This document shows positions 54,467 to 63,302 of a DNA stretch of 64,000 nucleotides, one piece after another. Every line of letters begins with the position of its first letter. Position 1 is the first letter of the stretch. A program made the position numbers and the translations under genes. Source of the DNA: Companilactobacillus kimchii DSM 13961 = JCM 10707. Lineage in GTDB: Bacteria; Bacillota; Bacilli; Lactobacillales; Lactobacillaceae. The notes under the pieces were generated by a model that did no database searches, had not been told where the DNA came from, and saw only the letters and a list, made by a program, of their open reading frames with translations. The DNA lies in contig NZ_AZDH01000017.1 in NCBI RefSeq assembly GCF_001435445.1, positions 62,001-126,000 of the forward strand. The letters are read 5' to 3'.

Positions 54467-56287
54467 ATGGCAACACGAATTCCTCAGGAATTCATCGATG
54501 AGGTTACTTCAAAGACTAATATTGTTGATGTGATTAGTAAGTACGTGCAGCTGAAAAAATCCGGTAAGAATTTGTTTGGACTTTGCCCGTTTCATGAAGA
54601 AAGAACTCCTTCATTCTCTGTAGCGGAGGACAAGCAAATTTTTCATTGTTTCAGTTGTGGTCGTGGTGGAAATGTTTTTAAGTTCATTATGGAAATTGAG
54701 AATAAGACTTTCCCAGAAGCTATAATTGAAGTTGCTCAAATGGGAAACATTTCTGTGCCTGATCAGTACCAAGCAAGTACGCCATATCAGAATTCTGATA
54801 GTCACGTTTTGCTTAAGATGTACGCTGATGCAGCCAAATTGTATAGCCACATTTTACTAAAAACGGAAAATGGTACACAAGCTTTGAAGTATTTGAATAA
54901 TCGTGATTTGGGTGAAGATTTAATCCAAACTTTTAATATCGGTTATGCTCCAAATAATAACGATCTCTTATTGCAATTCTTTAAGGGACGGGATGTCAGT
55001 GAAGATATCTTGAGAAAGTCAGGATTGTTTGCTGAGAATCAGGAGGGACAATTATTTGATCGGTTCCGCGATCGAGTAATGATTCCTATTACTGATGAAT
55101 CTGGAAATATCATTGCCTTTTCTGGTCGTATTTTAGATAAAACTGCCTCGACAGCTAAGTATCTGAATAGTCCAGAGACGCCGATCTTTAATAAGGGGAA
55201 AACGTTGTTCAATTTGAACAATGCCAAAAAAGAGATCCGTGAAAAAAGTAATGTAATTTTATTTGAAGGATTCATGGATGTCATTAGTGCCTATAAAGCT
55301 GGTGTCACCAATGGTGTGGCTTCAATGGGTACTAGTTTGACAGATGATCAGTTATATACTTTAAGTCGTTTAACTAATCAAATTAATGTTTGTTACGATG
55401 GTGATGATCCAGGAGTCGAGGCTACTTATCGAGCTTTGACCCAGATGAATGATGATCGTTTCACCTACGGTGTTATCAGTATTCCTGATAAGAAGGATCC
55501 TGATGAGTTTATCCGAAGTGAGGGTAACGAGAAGTTTCAGAATTTGACTAATAATGGTGTGCAGACACCGATTTCTTTTATTCTGAATTACTTTAAACGT
55601 AACTATAATCTGAATAATGAACATGATCAGTTAGAGTTTTTAAACCAATCTTTGCATGAGATAGTTAAGTTGCAATCACCGGTTGAAATCGATATGTATG
55701 TTGGTCGGGTTGCTGACGAAATGGGTGTTTCCAAAGAGGCAATCAATAAGGAATTGGATGCCTTGCGTCGACAACAAGCAATTAAGGAACCAGCCAACAA
55801 TTATAAAGATGTTCAACAGAGAGCTTTAGAGAAAGTAACTTCAAGTGTTAAGCCCAAGTATGATCGTTTAGAGAAATCGGAACGTTACCTATTATATTGG
55901 GCAATTAATTATCCTGAAGTTCGTATTAATCTTAAAGGTGATGGATTCAAGTTTATCCATCAGAGTTATCAACGTATTTTTGATAGTTTATTATCTTATG
56001 TCGATTCAGATGATGTGGAAGAAGAAATCAATATTTCTGATTTCATGAATGTCTTGGATAATGACGATAAGAATTTGTTAGCCGATTTGGAAATGATGAA
56101 TATGCCGGAAGAATATAATGATCAAGAAATTGAGGATTATATTAGCAATATCAAGAATTCCAGTTTGGAAGAGCAGATTAAGGAAATTAATGAACAGCTT
56201 AAAAAGGCGGCGATGGTCGGTGACAATAAATTGCAGTTAGATTTAACTAAGCAATTGATTGAGGTTAGAAGAATTCTTAGCAATTAA
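54467..56287 (+). CDS. dnaG: DNA primase
   Basis: The start is ATG 54467 after GAGGAGG. The 606-residue primase has the CHC2 zinc finger (Cys40, His43, Cys61, Cys64), the RNA-polymerase domain with a TOPRIM core (ILFEGFMDVISAYKAG, then the DxD in CYDGDDPGVEA), and a C-terminal helicase-binding domain from about residue 450. It makes RNA primers at the fork. rpoD follows 22 bases later in the same unit. Confidence 0.97.
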   Translation: MATRIPQEFIDEVTSKTNIVDVISKYVQLKKSGKNLFGLCPFHEERTPSFSVAEDKQIFHCFSCGRGGNVFKFIMEIENKTFPEAIIEVAQMGNISVPDQYQASTPYQNSDSHVLLKMYADAAKLYSHILLKTENGTQALKYLNNRDLGEDLIQTFNIGYAPNNNDLLLQFFKGRDVSEDILRKSGLFAENQEGQLFDRFRDRVMIPITDESGNIIAFSGRILDKTASTAKYLNSPETPIFNKGKTLFNLNNAKKEIREKSNVILFEGFMDVISAYKAGVTNGVASMGTSLTDDQLYTLSRLTNQINVCYDGDDPGVEATYRALTQMNDDRFTYGVISIPDKKDPDEFIRSEGNEKFQNLTNNGVQTPISFILNYFKRNYNLNNEHDQLEFLNQSLHEIVKLQSPVEIDMYVGRVADEMGVSKEAINKELDALRRQQAIKEPANNYKDVQQRALEKVTSSVKPKYDRLEKSERYLLYWAINYPEVRINLKGDGFKFIHQSYQRIFDSLLSYVDSDDVEEEINISDFMNVLDNDDKNLLADLEMMNMPEEYNDQEIEDYISNIKNSSLEEQIKEINEQLKKAAMVGDNKLQLDLTKQLIEVRRILSN

Positions 56288-56309
56288 GCATACTGGAGGA
56301 ATATAATAT

Positions 56310-57425
56310 ATGGCAACAAAGAAAACAACAGTATCAAAAGAATTAAAAACTGCTACAAAGAAGCTCATCAAGGATCTTAAGAAAACAGGTAAGATTACTG
56401 AAGATGACTTACAAGAAAAGATTATCAAGCCTTACAAGTTGAAGGGTGAAGCTTTAAATAACTTCATCAGTGAATTGGAAGATGTTGGTATCGGTGTTGT
56501 TGATGACAAGGGTAACCCAAGTAAACTTGCACTTCTTAAAGAAAAAAGCGAAGAAAAGAAGAGCAAGAAAGAGACTACCACTGCTCCGACAGATATTAAG
56601 GTTAATGATCCTGTACGTATGTATTTGAAGGAAATTGGTCGTGTTCCTTTGCTTAATGCTCAACAAGAAGTTGATCTTGCTTTGAAGATTGAACAAGGTG
56701 ATGAAGAAGCTAAACAAGCTTTGGCTGAAGCTAACCTTCGTTTGGTTGTTTCCATTGCTAAGAGATATGTTGGTCGTGGAATGCAATTCTTGGATTTGAT
56801 TCAAGAAGGTAACATGGGTCTAATGAAGGCTGTTGAAAAATTTGATTACAGATTAGGATTCAAGTTCTCCACTTATGCAACATGGTGGATCAGACAGGCT
56901 ATTACGCGTGCTATTGCCGATCAAGCCAGAACTATTCGTATCCCAGTTCATATGGTCGAAACTATTAATAAGTTGATCAGAATTCAACGTCAATTGCTTC
57001 AAGACTTAGGTCGTGAACCACTTCCTGAAGAAATTGGTGCCGAAATGGATATGCCTACTGGTAAGGTCCGTGATATTTTGAAGATTGCTCAAGAACCAGT
57101 TTCCTTGGAAACACCTATTGGTGAAGAGGATGACTCACATCTAGGTGACTTTATTGAAGATTCTGATGCCACAAGTCCCGAAGATCATGCTTCTTACGAA
57201 TTGTTGAAGGAACAACTAGAGAATGTTCTAGATACTTTGACAGATCGTGAAGAGAACGTTTTACGTTTACGTTTTGGCTTGGACGATGGTCGTACAAGAA
57301 CTCTTGAAGAAGTTGGTAAAGTATTTGGTGTTACTCGTGAGAGAATTCGTCAAATTGAAGCCAAAGCTTTGAGAAAATTACGTCATCCTTCTAGATCAAA
57401 ACAATTGAAGGATTTCCTTGAATAA
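56310..57425 (+). CDS. rpoD: Primary sigma factor (sigma-70/sigma-A)
   Basis: A 371-residue RpoD. The short lysine-rich region 1.1 (residues 1-85) is followed by region 1.2 ([16 protein letters not shown]), region 2 ([37 protein letters not shown]), region 3, and region 4 with the -35 recognising helix ([17 protein letters not shown]). Length is normal for Firmicute SigA. It lies downstream of dnaG, the standard operon. Confidence 0.97.
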   Translation: MATKKTTVSKELKTATKKLIKDLKKTGKITEDDLQEKIIKPYKLKGEALNNFISELEDVGIGVVDDKGNPSKLALLKEKSEEKKSKKETTTAPTDIKVNDPVRMYLKEIGRVPLLNAQQEVDLALKIEQGDEEAKQALAEANLRLVVSIAKRYVGRGMQFLDLIQEGNMGLMKAVEKFDYRLGFKFSTYATWWIRQAITRAIADQARTIRIPVHMVETINKLIRIQRQLLQDLGREPLPEEIGAEMDMPTGKVRDILKIAQEPVSLETPIGEEDDSHLGDFIEDSDATSPEDHASYELLKEQLENVLDTLTDREENVLRLRFGLDDGRTRTLEEVGKVFGVTRERIRQIEAKALRKLRHPSRSKQLKDFLE

Positions 57426-57437
57426 TTGAATAAAACT

Positions 57438-57468
57438 AGAGGATTGCCAAAAGGTGGTCCTCTTTTTC
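57438..57468 (+). terminator. Terminator after dnaG-rpoD
   Basis: Stem AGAGGATTGCC / GGTGGTCCTCT (wobbles) with loop AAAA and a five-T tract. Confidence 0.75.
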
Positions 57469-57501
57469 ATGGATAAAAGAGACATTTTCATAAATATGTT
57501 G

Positions 57502-57529
57502 TTGAAAATAGGGACTTTTGGTTTATATT
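57502..57529 (+). promoter_or_regulatory. cfa promoter
   Basis: TTGAAA (57502-57507), 16-base spacer, TATATT (57524-57529), about 50 bases before the cfa start. Confidence 0.55.
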
Positions 57530-57580
57530 TTTTCACAACTTGATTTACAATTAGTATATATATTTTTTTGGAGGATGGTT

Positions 57581-58777
57581 ATGTTAGATAAAAAGATTTA
57601 TGATGAAATATTTTCACGTTCATTTACAATTCCTATCAAGGTTGTTTTTTGGGATGGTAAGGAAAAACTTTATGGACCAGAAGGAAAGTCTGATGTAACT
57701 ATTAAGTTTAATGACAAAGTTCCTATTTCTGAAGTTGTAAAACATGCTACCCTAACTTTGGGCGAAGCATATATGGACAAGAAAATTGAAATTGAAGGTT
57801 CAATCCAGAAACTGATTACTTCTGCTTATACTCAATCTGATAGTTTTATGTCCAGTTTAAAATTGAAAAAATACATTCCTAAGTTTAATCACTCAGAGGA
57901 AGGTAACAAAAAAGAAATTCAAGAACATTATGATATTGGTAATGACTTCTACAAATTATGGCTTGATAAGACTATGACTTATTCATGTGCTTATTTCAGA
58001 ACTCCAGAGGATACTTTGGAACAAGCTCAAATGAATAAAGTACGTCATATTTTGAATAAGTTAAATACTAAGCCTGGTGAAACAATTCTTGATATCGGTT
58101 GTGGTTGGGGAACAATGATGTTCACTGCTGCTAAAGAGTATGGTTTGAAGGCAAAAGGTGTTACATTAAGTCAAGAGCAATACAATTATGTAAATCAAAA
58201 GATTCAAGATGAGAATTTGGGTGACCAAATGGAAGTTATGCTTGAAGACTACCGTGAAGTTAATGAAAAATTCGATCATGTTGTTTCAGTTGGTATGTTC
58301 GAACATGTTGGTAAGGATAATCTACCTGGTTACTTTGAAACAGTTAAGAGTGTTTTGAAACCAAATGGTAATGCTCTAATTCATGGTATTACTGGTCAAC
58401 ATTACGGTGTCGGTGTCGATGCTTGGTTAGTTAAGTACATCTTCCCAGGTGGCTACATTCCTGATGTTAAGGAAAATGTTGGTCATATTTTGGATGCAGG
58501 TCTTCAAATTGATGACTTAGAACCACTTCGTCGTCATTATCAAAAGACCGTTGAAATCTGGGATCGTAACTTTAATAAAGTTGTAGATCAAGTTGATAAA
58601 ATGTATGGTGAAAGATTCGTTCGTATGTGGGACTTGTATCTACAAGCATGTGCTGCTTCCTTTGAAAGTGGCAATATTGACGTTATTCAATTTCTTTTGA
58701 CAAATGGACCTAGTGGTACAGCAATGCCAATGACACGTGAATACATGACAGACTTAGATAAAAAGACTGCGGAATAG
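57581..58777 (+). CDS. cfa: Cyclopropane-fatty-acyl-phospholipid synthase
   Basis: The start is ATG 57581, six bases after GGAGG; an in-frame ATG at 57575 is too close to the ribosome site. The 398-residue enzyme has an N-terminal lipid-binding part (about 1-100) and a SAM methyltransferase domain with motif [34 protein letters not shown] split over residues about 110-130, and [13 protein letters not shown]. It adds a methylene bridge to unsaturated acyl chains of membrane lipids, linked to acid and cold tolerance in lactobacilli. Confidence 0.95.
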   Translation: MLDKKIYDEIFSRSFTIPIKVVFWDGKEKLYGPEGKSDVTIKFNDKVPISEVVKHATLTLGEAYMDKKIEIEGSIQKLITSAYTQSDSFMSSLKLKKYIPKFNHSEEGNKKEIQEHYDIGNDFYKLWLDKTMTYSCAYFRTPEDTLEQAQMNKVRHILNKLNTKPGETILDIGCGWGTMMFTAAKEYGLKAKGVTLSQEQYNYVNQKIQDENLGDQMEVMLEDYREVNEKFDHVVSVGMFEHVGKDNLPGYFETVKSVLKPNGNALIHGITGQHYGVGVDAWLVKYIFPGGYIPDVKENVGHILDAGLQIDDLEPLRRHYQKTVEIWDRNFNKVVDQVDKMYGERFVRMWDLYLQACAASFESGNIDVIQFLLTNGPSGTAMPMTREYMTDLDKKTAE

Positions 58778-58785
58778 AGGTTAAA

Positions 58786-59475
58786 GTGACTTTACTTTCA
58801 AAGAGATTACAAGCCGTTTACCAAATGGTTGATAAAGATACAAGAGTGGCTGATATTGGATCAGATCATGCTTATTTACCAGTAGAATTGATGGAAGAAA
58901 AAATTTGTCAATTTGCGATTGCTGGTGAAGTTGCACCTGGTCCCATGTCACGTTCTAAAGAAGACGTTGATAAGTTTGGATTAAGCAAACAAATTGATGT
59001 TCGTTTAGGTGATGGCCTAGCTGTTATTAAACCTGAAGATCAAATTGATACGGTCGTAATTGCCGGTATGGGTGGTATTTTGATTCAAAATATTCTCACA
59101 CGAGCAACTGCAGATCAATTATCCAATGTTAAGACGCTAATTTTACAACCTAATATTGGTGAACCGCTGGTACGTCATTGGTTAGTCGAAAATAATTTTG
59201 AGATTGTCGATGAAGATATCATTGAAGAAGAACATCACGTTTATGAAGTTATTAAAGCTAACAAAGTTGCACAAGCTAAGCCACTAAATTCAGCCCAAAT
59301 TTTAATGGGTCCAGTACTAATGACCAAGAAGACGCCAACCTTTATTGCTAAATGGCAACATAAACTTAATAGTTATCATAAAGCTGTTGAGAATATGTCC
59401 CATGCAAAAAAGATTGATCAAGCTAAAATTGATTTAATGAACCAAGATATTAAATATATTGAGGAGATATTATAA
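58786..59475 (+). CDS. trmK: tRNA (adenine22-N1)-methyltransferase
   Basis: A 229-residue protein starting at GTG 58786 after GAGG. It begins LSKRLQAVYQMVDKDTRVAD, then SAM motif IGSDHAYLPVELM and VVIAGMGGILIQNIL, all typical of TrmK, with a C-terminal coiled-coil (about 175-229). It methylates A22 of tRNA. It lies in the rpoD-trmK-Nif3 neighbourhood usual in Firmicutes and shares one base with the next gene. Confidence 0.94.
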   Translation: MTLLSKRLQAVYQMVDKDTRVADIGSDHAYLPVELMEEKICQFAIAGEVAPGPMSRSKEDVDKFGLSKQIDVRLGDGLAVIKPEDQIDTVVIAGMGGILIQNILTRATADQLSNVKTLILQPNIGEPLVRHWLVENNFEIVDEDIIEEEHHVYEVIKANKVAQAKPLNSAQILMGPVLMTKKTPTFIAKWQHKLNSYHKAVENMSHAKKIDQAKIDLMNQDIKYIEEIL

Positions 59476-60272
59476 TGGTAGAAATTCAAGTTCAAGATAT
59501 TATTAATCGAATTGAAGAATTTGCTCCATTGTCAATTAAAGAAGATGGTGATCCAACTGGTTTCCAAATCGGCAATCGTAAACAAACTGTTCATCGTCTT
59601 ATGACGACACTAGATGTTCGTCCACAAGTGGTTAAAGAAGCTATCGACAAAAATGTTGATTTCATCTTAGCTCATCATCCAATCATGTTTCATCCAGCTC
59701 GTAATTTAGATCTAACTTCACCACAAAATCAAATGTACCGTGATTTGTTATCACACAATATTGCTGTACACGCCGTTCATACTAACCTTGATAAGGCTCA
59801 TGGTGGAATGAATGATTGGTTAATGGAAGAATTGGGTCTGAATAACGTTAGTTACTTAAATGAAGACGATGATTATTCTTTGGGTCGTATGGGAGAACTG
59901 AAGGAACCGATGGAATTAGTCGATTTTGCCAAAATGGTTCGTGATGCTTATCATGTTCCTAATCTTCGTTATGTTAAATCAGATCTAGGTCAAAAAGTTA
60001 AAAAAATTGCCATAATTGGTGGCGATGCCGGAAAGTTTTATCCGGAAGTTATTAAAGCTGGTGCTGACACCTTCATTACTGGGGATGTTTATTATCATAC
60101 TGCACACGATATGATGGCTAATGGGCTTAATGTAATTGATCCAGGTCATCATATTGAAGCAATCTTTATTAAAGAAATGGCAAGTTTGTTAGAAGATTGG
60201 AAAAAATCTAATAAATGGGACCTAGATATAGTACAATCAGAGGTAGATACAGAACCATATAATTTCTTATAG
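59475..60272 (+). CDS. Nif3-like dinuclear metal centre protein
   Basis: A 265-residue NIF3/DUF34 protein. Likely metal ligands are in ILAHHPIMFHP, AVHAVHTNLDKAHGG and DPGHHIEAIF. It lacks the central PII-like insertion found in the longer (about 370 residue) Firmicute form. The family may act as a GTP cyclohydrolase-like or metal-insertion factor; its true role is uncertain. Its start overlaps the trmK stop. Confidence 0.9.
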   Translation: MVEIQVQDIINRIEEFAPLSIKEDGDPTGFQIGNRKQTVHRLMTTLDVRPQVVKEAIDKNVDFILAHHPIMFHPARNLDLTSPQNQMYRDLLSHNIAVHAVHTNLDKAHGGMNDWLMEELGLNNVSYLNEDDDYSLGRMGELKEPMELVDFAKMVRDAYHVPNLRYVKSDLGQKVKKIAIIGGDAGKFYPEVIKAGADTFITGDVYYHTAHDMMANGLNVIDPGHHIEAIFIKEMASLLEDWKKSNKWDLDIVQSEVDTEPYNFL

Positions 60273-60285
60273 GGAGAGTGTAGTA

Positions 60286-61533
60286 ATGGCAATAAAATAT
60301 GAAAAATTAATTCCTCGTTTCTTAGGATACGTTAAACAAAATACTCGTTCAGATGAAAATTCGACAACAATTCCTTCAACTGAAAGACAAACTGTTTTCT
60401 TGAAGAAATTGGCCACAGAATTGGAAGAAATTGGTCTGAAAGATGTAAAAATTCGTAAGGTTGATTCATATTTAACCGCCGAACTACCATCTAATCTTGA
60501 TTATGATGTTCCAGTCTTGGGATTGATTTCTCACATTGATACCGCTGACTTTAATTCAGAAGATATTAAACCTAAAATCGTTGAAAATTACGATGGCAAG
60601 AGTGTTATTAAACTTGATGATGCTGGTGAATACACACTAGATCCAAAAGTATTTCCTTCATTGACAAAGTATGCCGGACAAACATTAATTACAACAAGTG
60701 GTGATACACTTCTAGGATCTGATGACAAATCAGGTGTTGCTGAAATTATCACAACTATGGAATATTTGATTGCTCATCCGGAAATCAAACATGGTAAGAT
60801 CAAGATTGGCTTGGGACCTGATGAGGAAATCGGAACTGGTGCTAAGAATTTTGATGTTCCTGACTTTGGTGCTGATTTCGCTTATACGGTTGATGGTGGT
60901 CCCGTTGGTCAATTGGAGTATGAAACTTTCAGTGCTGCAGGTTTGAAAGTACATATTACTGGTAAAGATGTTCATCCTTCAGAAGCTAAGGGTATTATGA
61001 TCAATTCATTGACCGTTGCCCGTGAGTTTGAAAATGCCTTACCTGCTGATGAAGTACCAGAACAAACTGATGGACGCCAAGGTTTCTTCCATTTACTAGA
61101 GGAAAACGGAACTGTTGATCATACTGATATGTCTTATATCATTCGTGATTTCGAACGTGATGGTTTGAAAGCACGTAAGAATAAGGTTACTGAAATTGTT
61201 AAGCAATTGAACAATAAGTATGGTGAAGGAACTGTTAAGATCGACATGGGTGATCAATATTACAATATGATCGATGTTATCAAGGACCATATGGATGTTG
61301 TTAAGATTGCTGAAAAGGCAATGAAGAATCTAGATATTGAACCTGATGAAGCACCTGTTCGTGGTGGTACCGATGGTTCAACCATTTCCTTTAAAGGTTT
61401 ACCAACACCTAATTTGTTTGCTGGTGGCGAGAATATGCATGGACGTTTTGAATATGTGGCTGAAGAGTCAATGGAAAAAGCAGTTGATGTCGTTCTTGAA
61501 ATCATCAAGTTAAACAGCGAAAATAAAAAATAA
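60286..61533 (+). CDS. pepT: Tripeptidase T
   Basis: A 415-residue M20B aminotripeptidase. Metal/catalytic motifs: ISHIDTADF (His, Asp), LLGSDDKSGVAEI (bridging Asp), GLGPDEEIGTGA (catalytic Glu-Glu), YTVDGGPVGQLEYE (Asp) and VRGGTDGSTISF, with the C-terminal ligand His in GGENMHGRFEYV. It removes N-terminal residues from tripeptides in the cytoplasm, part of casein-peptide use in lactic bacteria. GGGAG precedes ATG 60286. Confidence 0.95.
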   Translation: MAIKYEKLIPRFLGYVKQNTRSDENSTTIPSTERQTVFLKKLATELEEIGLKDVKIRKVDSYLTAELPSNLDYDVPVLGLISHIDTADFNSEDIKPKIVENYDGKSVIKLDDAGEYTLDPKVFPSLTKYAGQTLITTSGDTLLGSDDKSGVAEIITTMEYLIAHPEIKHGKIKIGLGPDEEIGTGAKNFDVPDFGADFAYTVDGGPVGQLEYETFSAAGLKVHITGKDVHPSEAKGIMINSLTVAREFENALPADEVPEQTDGRQGFFHLLEENGTVDHTDMSYIIRDFERDGLKARKNKVTEIVKQLNNKYGEGTVKIDMGDQYYNMIDVIKDHMDVVKIAEKAMKNLDIEPDEAPVRGGTDGSTISFKGLPTPNLFAGGENMHGRFEYVAEESMEKAVDVVLEIIKLNSENKK

Positions 61534-61542
61534 ATCCAATAT

Positions 61543-61582
61543 AGCTCTAGCTGAGGGATAATCCTTTGCTAGAGCTTTTTTA
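61543..61582 (+). terminator. Terminator after pepT
   Basis: Stem AGCTCTAGC / GCTAGAGCT with an inner pairable loop (GGGATAATCC) and a six-T tract. Confidence 0.85.
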
Positions 61583-61631
61583 GACAAATGCTTCATAATA
61601 TTTTTGTTATGTAACCTTGGAATAATTTGAA

Positions 61632-61879
61632 TTGACTAAAATGATCAATAATGCTATCTTAACGGTAATAAAATAACGGAGGAACCGCGTATGCTGTTCA
61701 TTTAATAGGATTTCATTAGAACATAGAAAAAATAGGTTTTAAACCTATCTTATTTTGTGTACCCTAGTGCCTTGCGAATGGACGAAAGATACTTTTTCTC
61801 TCTTTGTGGTGCAGTGGGTAAGCTGCACCCTTTTTTTCGCAAGTTTTAGAGTACCGTCACTTGTGAAGGGAATAAAAAA
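61632..61879 (+). promoter_or_regulatory. rsgA promoter and long structured leader
   Basis: Promoter TTGACT (61632-61637), 17-base spacer, TATCTT (61655-61660), so the leader is about 210 bases. It holds, in order: GGAGG and a 4-codon minigene ATG CTG TTC ATT TAA (61691-61705), a hairpin ATAGGTTT / AAACCTAT, a long-range pair CTTGCGA (61771-61777) / TCGCAAG (61837-61843), and within it a terminator hairpin GGTGCAG / CTGCACC (61808-61829) with a seven-T tract. CCCT-AGTG (61762-61769) could also pair with CACT...AGGG over the rsgA ribosome site. Confidence 0.5.
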
Positions 61880-62947
61880 TTGAATATTATTGAAAAATAT
61901 GGTTTTACAGATGAAATCAAATCATCAGAGAATAATCTTGGAAAATTAATTTGGGCACGTGTAACTAGCCAGCATCGAGACTTATATCAAGTCGTAACCA
62001 ATCAAGGTTTTGTGCCGGCTAAGATTTCAGGCAAAATGAATCATCAAATTGTTAATACAACCGAATATCCTGCTGTTGGCGATTGGGTATTAGTTTCAGT
62101 AGAAGCTAACTCAACAGGAATTATTCGAAAACTTTGGCCACGCAAAAGTATTTTAGCCCGTGAGGCTTCAGGTAATGATAGTAGTGGTCAGATTATTGCT
62201 AGTAATATTGATACAATTTTTATTTGTATGTCGTTAAATACTAATTTTAATCCACGTAGAGTTGAACGTTATTTAACGATGGCTTGGGATAGTGGCGCTA
62301 TTCCAGTGGTGGTGTTGACTAAGTCAGATTTATGTGCTGATGTTACTGCTAAATTGCAGGAATTAGAAGATGTTTGTATGGGTGTTGATACAGTTGCCTG
62401 TTCAGTCGAAACGAAAGTAGGGTTGGATGAAATAGCAACGTATATTAAACCTCAAAAAACTGTTGCTTTCATCGGTTCGTCAGGAGTTGGTAAATCGTCT
62501 TTGATCAATTGGTTTTTAGAAGATTCTGAATTGAAGACTAAACAGGTCAGGGAAGGTGACGATAAGGGGCGACATACAACTACATCACGACAATTATTAC
62601 TATTACCAAATGGAGGTATTGTTATTGATACTCCGGGTATGAGAGAATTACAATTATTTGTCGGTAACCTCTCTAAGACTTTTGAGGATATCACAGAGTT
62701 AGCGAAAGAGTGTCGTTTTCGTGATTGTAGTCATCAAAATGAGCCTGGTTGTGCGGTAAAAGAAGCAGTTAAAGACGGACGTTTGGATGCTGACAGATTA
62801 AAGAGTTACCTTAAATTGCAACGTGAAATGTCTTATAGCAAAATGAATTCGCGTCAACTAGAAAATGAAAAGATTAATCAAGCATTTGGCAGTAAAAAAG
62901 CCATGAAAAAATCACGAAAACATATGCAACAAATTAAACGTCGTTAA
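61880..62947 (+). CDS. rsgA: Ribosome small-subunit-dependent GTPase (RsgA paralogue)
   Basis: A 355-residue circularly permuted GTPase starting at TTG 61880 after GAAGGGA. The N-terminal OB domain is followed by G4 (VVLTKSDL), G1 GSSGVGKSS, G2 region GRHTTTSRQ and G3 DTPGMREL, then the zinc-binding C-terminal part CRFRDCSHQNEPGC and a basic tail. RsgA helps mature the 30S subunit. It is longer than the standard RsgA (about 295) and resembles the second, YloQ-like copy that some Firmicutes carry. It has a long structured leader. Confidence 0.9.
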   Translation: MNIIEKYGFTDEIKSSENNLGKLIWARVTSQHRDLYQVVTNQGFVPAKISGKMNHQIVNTTEYPAVGDWVLVSVEANSTGIIRKLWPRKSILAREASGNDSSGQIIASNIDTIFICMSLNTNFNPRRVERYLTMAWDSGAIPVVVLTKSDLCADVTAKLQELEDVCMGVDTVACSVETKVGLDEIATYIKPQKTVAFIGSSGVGKSSLINWFLEDSELKTKQVREGDDKGRHTTTSRQLLLLPNGGIVIDTPGMRELQLFVGNLSKTFEDITELAKECRFRDCSHQNEPGCAVKEAVKDGRLDADRLKSYLKLQREMSYSKMNSRQLENEKINQAFGSKKAMKKSRKHMQQIKRR

Positions 62948-62954
62948 AATTTCG

Positions 62955-62990
62955 AAAAATAGGACATCAATTTTGATGTTCTATTTTTTT
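62955..62990 (+). terminator. Terminator after rsgA
   Basis: Stem AAAAATAGGACATCAA / TTGATGTTCTATTTTT (wobble) with T-run. Confidence 0.8.
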
Positions 62991-63302
62991 GTAAACAATA
63001 ATGATAATCATATTGTAAAATAAAATGTTTTACGAAAACATAAAATACAAAAAACAAAAAAATTCAAAACATCAAATCAATTTATACTCTACTTTTTACG
63101 CAAAAATACAATTAAAAAATTAAAAAATATAATAACGAAAAAGTACAGTAACTCTACATGTCGTTTGTGTTTGAAGGGACATGTAAAAAATGACATTCTT
63201 ATTAGTATTGAATTATTAATGTCATATTATGTCGGGGGTATTAATGGGAAAAACGGAAAATTGCTAAGGACTTATTTATAAAACTTATTTTTAGGGGAGA
63301 AT
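62991..63302. other. AT-rich region with two hairpins upstream of SLAP protein gene
   Basis: No gene is seen. Two stem-loops occur shortly before the next gene: TACATGTC / GACATGTA (63155-63162 / 63178-63185) and ATGACATT / AATGTCAT (63190-63197 / 63218-63225). They could be operators or leader RNA structures. A GGGGAG ribosome site ends the region. Confidence 0.5.

Noticed and set aside
61677-61695. GGAGGAACCGCG in the rsgA leader resembles a T-box sequence
   Set aside because: No stem I or specifier region lies upstream (the promoter ends only about 20 bases before), and no terminator competes with it directly. The match is partial and probably chance.
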